From assembly GCA_030248135.1 (NCBI GenBank), contig JASANC010004792.1, forward strand, positions 1 to 64,000: a DNA stretch of 64,000 bases. Direction: 5' to 3'. The DNA comes from Theristus sp. LFF4_11 (lineage: Eukaryota > Nematoda > Chromadorea > Monhysterida > Xyalidae). The notes beneath the pieces were generated by a model. It did no database searches. It had not been told where the DNA came from and saw nothing but the letters and a program-made list of their open reading frames with translations. Positions 58,101-64,000 of the stretch are shown here, piece after piece (position 1 is the stretch's first letter; every line of letters begins with the position of its first letter). The translations under genes were made by a program, and so were the position numbers.

Positions 58101-60505
58101 CTTGTTAAAATACGGAATGACCGAGTAAACATGGCAGCTTTTTTCAGGGTGCAAGGAGCGCGCGAAATTTAAATGAAAGAAAAAAGACATTTAGAAACCA
58201 AATTGTGTGCCAAATTTGACGCGTTTTTTTCAGACAAATGGATTCTTCGTGCTATTCTGTTCATTCTTTCTGCCTTGAACACATGATTTGGACTTATGTT
58301 GGCATTTTTGAAAAAGACAATTCTACACCGAAACTGGTTCATCGGTTGCATTGTGCTGTACCTCGGCAGTTTCAAGATCGAGCTGTACACGTAACGCCTC
58401 CTCCTTGTCGAGCCGAGTGAGAATGTATTGCTGAATGTCGTTCACTGCGTACGACCGGCGCATGTCGTCGAGACAGATACGTCGGAAGCCTGAGGAATCG
58501 CAGAAAGGAAACTATATAGCCGAAAGCTCGTTGTCACTCTTGTCTTACCCAGAGTGGTTGTGCGTTACATTGTCTAGCCGTTCGGGGGATCGAGTCTCGC
58601 CGAGGGGTGCATTGTATGGGCACTTAATAACAAAATTACTTGGTGCGCGCCTCACTTGACGGCGTTCTCGGGAGGCGATTCTGGGTAGCTCTGGTTGAAA
58701 ACATCGCCCAGATTACCGTTCGTTCATTGTAATGGTTGCAAAAAACTACAGTATTCATTAAGATTCAGTCACCAGTCGCACCAGTGAACAGTTGCTGTAC
58801 GAATTTGCAGTTTCGCCTCGCTGACGCGACGACCATCAACCAGGCCGGCAGGACGCTGCTCAGTTGCGAGACCAACTCGGCCAACGGGGCGCTGTCGATG
58901 CTGTCCGAGCACGACTGGCCGCCGCAGTTGCCGTTGCCGTGGTGACGATGGTGATGCGGGTGACTCTGATTGGAGCACGGTAGTACGGCCTCGTGCAGTG
59001 AGTCGACCACGATGAAGAGTGGGCCCTGGAGTTGATTGTTGAACAATCATCATCAATCAACGAAATCTTTGAGAATGAAGATAAGATATTTGGAGTTTGG
59101 TTTTTTATTGATTTCAGGTTGCCACGATAAACAGTGTGCCGTGGTGTTAAGAATGGTAGACAGTTGGTAGACTTACAGACATTTCTGATTTTAGCTATTA
59201 CAAGACTTTTTACACTTTTTACTTCCCTTTTATGTGCAGACTGGCACTTTATAAATACAGATAAAGTTTTGTTGAAGGAAAGAAAAGTAAAAAACCAGAC
59301 CGTCTGATCAGATGAATGTATTGCTAAACGTACGCTAGATGAATCATGCTTCCGAAAACATGTTCGACCTCTACTTCATTACATTTACATAATTCTGACA
59401 TGCGATTATTCACAAAAGCCCACACCCGACGTAACAAATTTCATTCAAGAAAAACCTGTTTATCGAAAGTTCTGATCAAACTTAAAATATGCAATTTTTT
59501 GAAGACACTCACAACAACACCGTTGCCTGCTTCGATCAACGGCTCAACGATGGCGTGGTACACCGCTTCTAGCGGTTGCATCAGACATCGACGCGTCTCC
59601 AGCCAAGTGTGGATCGCGGGGTCACCGGCGGTGTACCGTCGTCGGTAGTCGGCCGGAATCAACGGATGCTTCGCAAGTTGCTCGGCAAGACCACGCACGA
59701 ATGTCGCCACTTCTTGGCTCGCTGCGTCGAAACCTACGGAGAGAAAGAGAGAGTGACAATGAAGAGAAGGAAATTGAGTCTGTTGGATTTCGCTGACTTC
59801 TGATTTATTATCTTGGAGGCTCAGATTGCAGTTTGTCATAAATACATTGATGGCCAAGAGGCTGTTATTGTGCGCTTTTAATGCTGCGTGGCAATTTTCA
59901 ATGAATATAGTGATGGTGTATGCAGCGATTAGACCAAGACCAACCAAATAAAAAGATTAAAACCGAGCCTAATAAAAAGGCACCCTATTAATCATCCATT
60001 GATGAAGCAAATTTCAATCTATTAATCACCAACGTTGGCAGAAGTGCTTTGCGACGACGCACTCGCTGAGCTGCTGCTGAATCGCATCCGGCTCGACGGG
60101 GGTGCAAAGCTGGCAGCAGATCGCCGTTTTACCCGTGCCCGCGTGACCGGTGATCAAGATGCCGCCTGAAAATTGACAATATTTTGGTTCTTATTCCCAA
60201 CGATTTTAAAAATAATGCAAAAAGTTTGCTGATTGAAGTGTCGCCGGGTAGACGAGACGCATAACGCGTTGTCTCTTGGCTCGTCAGTGTGACGGACACC
60301 AGGCAGAACTGCCCAAAACGTTTCACCTCAGAGCATATCTTAAACACGTAGTTTGAGTAAAACCTCAGAGAATACGGTGGACAAGACAAGAAACTTTCTT
60401 ACCATTGTGAACTTGACTGGATTTTCGCGCCTCGGCGTACTGCTTGATCTTCGTGAATACCCAATTGCGACAATAAAACGGCCGACCTTCCAACGGGCAC
60501 TTCAT
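52112..60505 (-). CDS. ANKRD50: Ankyrin repeat domain protein 50 (ANKRD50) orthologue
   Basis: ANKRD50 works with SNX27-retromer-WASH in endosome-to-plasma-membrane recycling. Eighteen exons join without phase conflict: 60505-60403, 60165-60034, 59733-59513, 59025-58773, 58489-58362, 58037-57565, 57190-56743, 56453-56174, 55879-55565, 55401-55300, 55200-55039, 54891-54755, 54599-54464, 54336-54037, 53752-53522, 53280-53094, 52934-52752, 52589-52112. That gives 1,422 residues; human is about 1,429. FYCRNWVF is near the start, Walker A GHAGTGKT is at 41-48 and a Walker B-like LFIVVD at 155-160. NTPase-core blocks are [10 protein letters not shown] and [14 protein letters not shown], then [12 protein letters not shown]. 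About 17 ankyrin repeats span 587-1152. A Ser-rich tail follows, as in human. The C-terminal exon acceptor (52590) was set by phase. Confidence 0.95.
58107..58361 (+). repeat. Dispersed repeat forming most of an ANKRD50 intron
   Basis: Second copy of the 51152-51441 repeat. Its right edge (GCTGTACC) coincides with the 5' splice site of exon 58489-58362 read on the minus strand (GAG, then GTACAGC). It makes up about 255 of the 324 intron bases. Confidence 0.8.
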
Positions 60506-63500
60506 GGCTTTCGTTTTTCGATTCGTTACGTTCTTGTTCTTATGGAAAAGTTAGCGACGTTTGAAAATGTCAAGTCTTGATTCATACTGATCAGCCGCTG
60601 CGAACAAAATATTTGAAAAATGTCCTGAAATTCAAGACGACCTGACATTACGATGCACTATGCATTAGACGCATCATCATTTCTCACGTCATCCATTAGA
60701 GAAAAACAGTGAAAACGTCAGAGAAAACAAAACAGAAATGAAAAAACGCTGCACTGCAAATGTGTCCGACCACCCAAAAAGCGCTGAAAAACGCACACAA
60801 AATAGTTGCAGTAATACTGTTTACGTTGATGCAATAACAATAATATTTGTGCACCTTGTGAGCAGCAGGCACAAGCTGTTATGGTGACCAACAACGGAAG
60901 GATATCAGATAACAGTGTGTAAAAATGAATGAAAATACTGTTGTCAAAAAAGTATATATGAATTTGTAAAAATGTCCAACCCGACGGGCAAACTGAATAT
61001 CTCTGAGAAATGCAAACTGTATTACGGGACAGGCGTGCCGATATAAGCAACAACACAACAATAATAACGCACTCGCAGCCGGGCGTAAAAATGAAGTGCA
61101 AATATTAGAAAATCTCACACGTGCTCAATAACGCACGGGCCTGTGGGTAGAAGGGAATTTTGCTTAAAAACCGGGTAAACAAAAAACGTGAGAGCGCTCA
61201 CGGATTGAACGGCAAACCCAGCAAGTTTTCCAATTCGTCCACGGCAATAGTTCTTAATTTTATCGCGACTTTTGATCAGTATGTGTGAAGCACTTTATTA
61301 TTTATTGCGCACTTATTTTCCCGCCAGCCGGTGTCAGAGAGAGAGAAGGCACCGGACCGGACGCAGCAAGGCGTAAAACAGATTTTCACTCTTTGCGCAT
61401 TTTTTCTGACGTTCATTTTTATATCGAAGCGACGGTACGCGACGTTTTACAACAAGGTGCTCCAATATTAATGACGGTTCCTCTCAATCAGTCATTCCCG
61501 TGAACCGCGCGTTTAAATACAAAAAAGTATCATAAATTTCCCGCGACGTGCCTCGAATTAGCTTGAATATTCCATATGTGTCGTATAAAGCTCGCCCAGC
61601 TGGGCGTGTTTACTTATATTGTTTGTATCGTAATAACAATTCCGCCATTATGAACAACAAGCAATTCATTAGATTGCCGATATCTACATATCTGCAAAAT
61701 ATGTTGGTCACTCGCGTCTGAGCTGTCAACTGGCCTAGCACGCCAAGTGCCAATAACTCCACGTATTATAAAAAAACTGAATCGGTTCCAGAATCGAAAT
61801 ACAATTTATGGCCTTGCCTTACGCAGTGTATTTTGCAGCTCGTAAACACACAGGCACACACACTTACAAACACGTGTGTAACTCAACTCGATGTAACATT
61901 ATTGAAGCGAAAGAGCACAACTCTCTCTGCTTAATGCTCATTGGTGTAATGCTTCAAGGTTTGATAAATGTCCGTCCGTATCATTCGCACACAACAACAA
62001 GAGACACAACTCCAGGGAGTAAGTAGATGTAGAGTATGCAAGCTTTGAGGTACATACCCCATAAAGTAACGAGAGCAAGAGCGAAGCTTGTAAATAATTA
62101 TTGCGGAATTCATCATACATACAACATGATACGATATGCTGTTGTTACGTTCGTCGATGTTCCATACAAGCAATTAATAATGAGAACACACAGGACGGTG
62201 CAGGATTGATTGCACGCAATCGCGCTATGTAGAAAAGCACAATTGTGTACTATTGAAGAATAAGAATGCTTTTCCGATGCTATCATGGTGATCCTGAATG
62301 GACAGATTTCAGCAGCACTTGAATATGCTGAAAAAGATTTCAGATTTCAATCACTGATAGCACTCAAGAATACATATTGTTTCATAAGAAAGACAGTTTT
62401 GCGAAATCCGCATTTCAAAGCGTGCTAATGCGTGTAAGCAATAAGATATCTCAATCTCTTTATAATTGGAGCTTATGAGGTTTCATGCAAGTCACACGCA
62501 CCACACTGAAATATTTATGAATCTGCGGTTTTTATCGCGCTGCTGTCGAGCGCGGCTTACTGCCTGATTAGGGCTGGCCAAGGGTGGATTAGGGTGGGAA
62601 GATGCGAGGGAAATGATTTCAGCTCGTCCGTTTCTCACCTGCTTCTCTTTGTTTCACAAGTGGCTGACAGCACCGAAAACATTCGGTCGGTCCGCAGCTG
62701 CTCGGAGCTTTTTTCAATGTATGATTGATTTTGGAATCGGACCAATGATATCAGACTGATGTGCCAAAAAATTGAAATAAGCATTGACATCAAACGAGGA
62801 AATATGAAAATTTCAAAATGATAAAATTACCAGACAGAAAAACCACCAAGAATATTGTGCGTTACAGACTGTAACTTAAGCGGTTAGCAAAAACAGAGTT
62901 CAGTTGCAGTTAAACAATATAGCAATTGTCCTTTAGGCTTTGACTTTCAGTTTCAAAGTGGTCACAACAAACCCAGCAAGTGGGCATAAGCAACAACAAC
63001 ACGATATGGTAACAGAATATGCCTGGACGAAATGCCCGCCCACTTGACCTGAACAAGATGGAGGACACTGTTCATTCACCTGTGTTATCCCTCTAGACTC
63101 CCGAGGTTTTCATTATTGTTATTATTCGATTCACCGCATTCTCACACGGACGTCTGATGCGGCGGGAGGATTTACTTTACCGCTTTTCTTATATCGAAGC
63201 TTCTATTCTTTTCTCGATTGTAATATATTTTTGTTTCTTCTTAACGGGATTAGATCTGTGGAAGACTTAGAACTATTCAGTCTGGAACGGCTATTGCTTC
63301 AATGAAACAACCCACACACCACCGAAACACAATACACTGTTGACTGCCGATCGGGAGCGATGAATATCAAAAGAATCATTGGGCTAATGTACATAAATAG
63401 CAAAAATAAATATCTGTAAACGTGAAATACTGAACTGACAGGAGACTGAAAACGGAATGATAAAGAGACACACAAAATGACAACACACAGAAGTCAATGG

Positions 63501-64000
63501 GTTAAATCAGAAATTTAATTCTTAACATATCGCTACATACAGGTGTGGTGAGTAAGTGACAATTTCATACTGTACCCACTCCACTTTTACGCGCGGAAGT
63601 TACCCGAGAGGCAAGAGTGTGCGTGTGTGTGTGGTGTGTCGGTCGGGGGAAATTGAAAAGCAAAATAGTTGGTTGATCTTGTTAATCAATTTTCACGCGT
63701 GCATGCATCAGTTCACTTTAAGAGTCAGAGTCAAGAGAAAGAGCGAAATTGAGTTGTACAACAACCAACCGTCAAAATGCGCTCTAAAAGTCTGAAGCCT
63801 ACACAGGGGGCACAGAACGAATGCGCGGAAAACGGCCATAAAACGAACGCATCGAAATTACGTCGACGTAATGCGCTACACTCGAAACGTAAAAGTGAGT
63901 GACGTTCCGAGAACATAATGAATGCTGACATGAGTTGGTTGGCAAATATGCTTTCATGTGCATGTCAATAAAGCTGGCACAAATGCACACACATGACTTT
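60506..64000. other. Upstream of ANKRD50, no gene supported
   Basis: Probably holds the ANKRD50 promoter and 5' UTR, neither of which I can place. Short frames (60718-61101 minus, 63556-63795 plus) have no motif or splice support. There are small GTGTGT runs near 63620-63640 and A/T-rich tracts. No tRNA or rRNA was recognised. Confidence 0.55.

Overview
This is a stretch of an invertebrate animal nuclear genome. Genes are split by many short to medium introns with T-rich TTTTCAG-type acceptors, same-strand genes sit close together, and small DNA transposons are everywhere. The style is ecdysozoan and nematode-like, but the kinin-type neuropeptides are not something I associate with model nematodes. 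I therefore leave the phylum open.

Layout. 1-2.6 kb is a foldback repeat full of A/T and C/G homopolymers. 2.9-12.0 kb (+) holds four housekeeping genes with gaps of about 0.3-0.56 kb: RNA polymerase III subunit RPC6 (POLR3F), RPABC5/RPB10 (POLR2L), the mitochondrial calcium uniporter regulator EMRE (SMDT1) and a UPF0449 (C19orf25-like) protein. A dead hAT transposon with a perfect 8-bp target duplication lies in the last POLR3F intron. 15.7-16.6 kb is a mariner-type remnant. 18.3-27.5 kb (+) holds three neuropeptide precursor genes with 6, 1 and 9 copies of FxxW[S/A]-Gly cores, i.e. leucokinin-like amides. 30.06-34.85 kb is bounded by long inverted repeats and contains a nested inverted repeat around a small three-exon gene of unknown function. 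35.0-38.9 kb (-) is a complete seven-exon peptide-type GPCR. 41.6-43.1 kb (-) is a four-exon gene for a small secreted protein with two six-cysteine modules. 44.0-48.3 kb (+) is a ten-exon CYP4-type cytochrome P450 carrying a +1 frameshift. 48.7-50.8 kb (+) is an unrecognised five-exon gene. 52.1-60.5 kb (-) is an 18-exon ANKRD50 orthologue of about 1,422 residues. 60.5-64 kb shows no gene I can support.

Exon models were built by hand. I required GT/AG borders, matching intron phase across every junction, and where possible agreement with remembered family motifs. The POLR3F, POLR2L, EMRE, GPCR, Cys-rich and ANKRD50 models close without any phase conflict. The P450 fails at one exon only, which is how the frameshift was found.

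The most notable signals are the kinin-like precursor cluster, the symmetric-exon Cys-rich gene, the inverted-repeat element with an embedded gene, and the repeated finding of short transposons ending within about 10-30 bp of splice sites in several unrelated genes.
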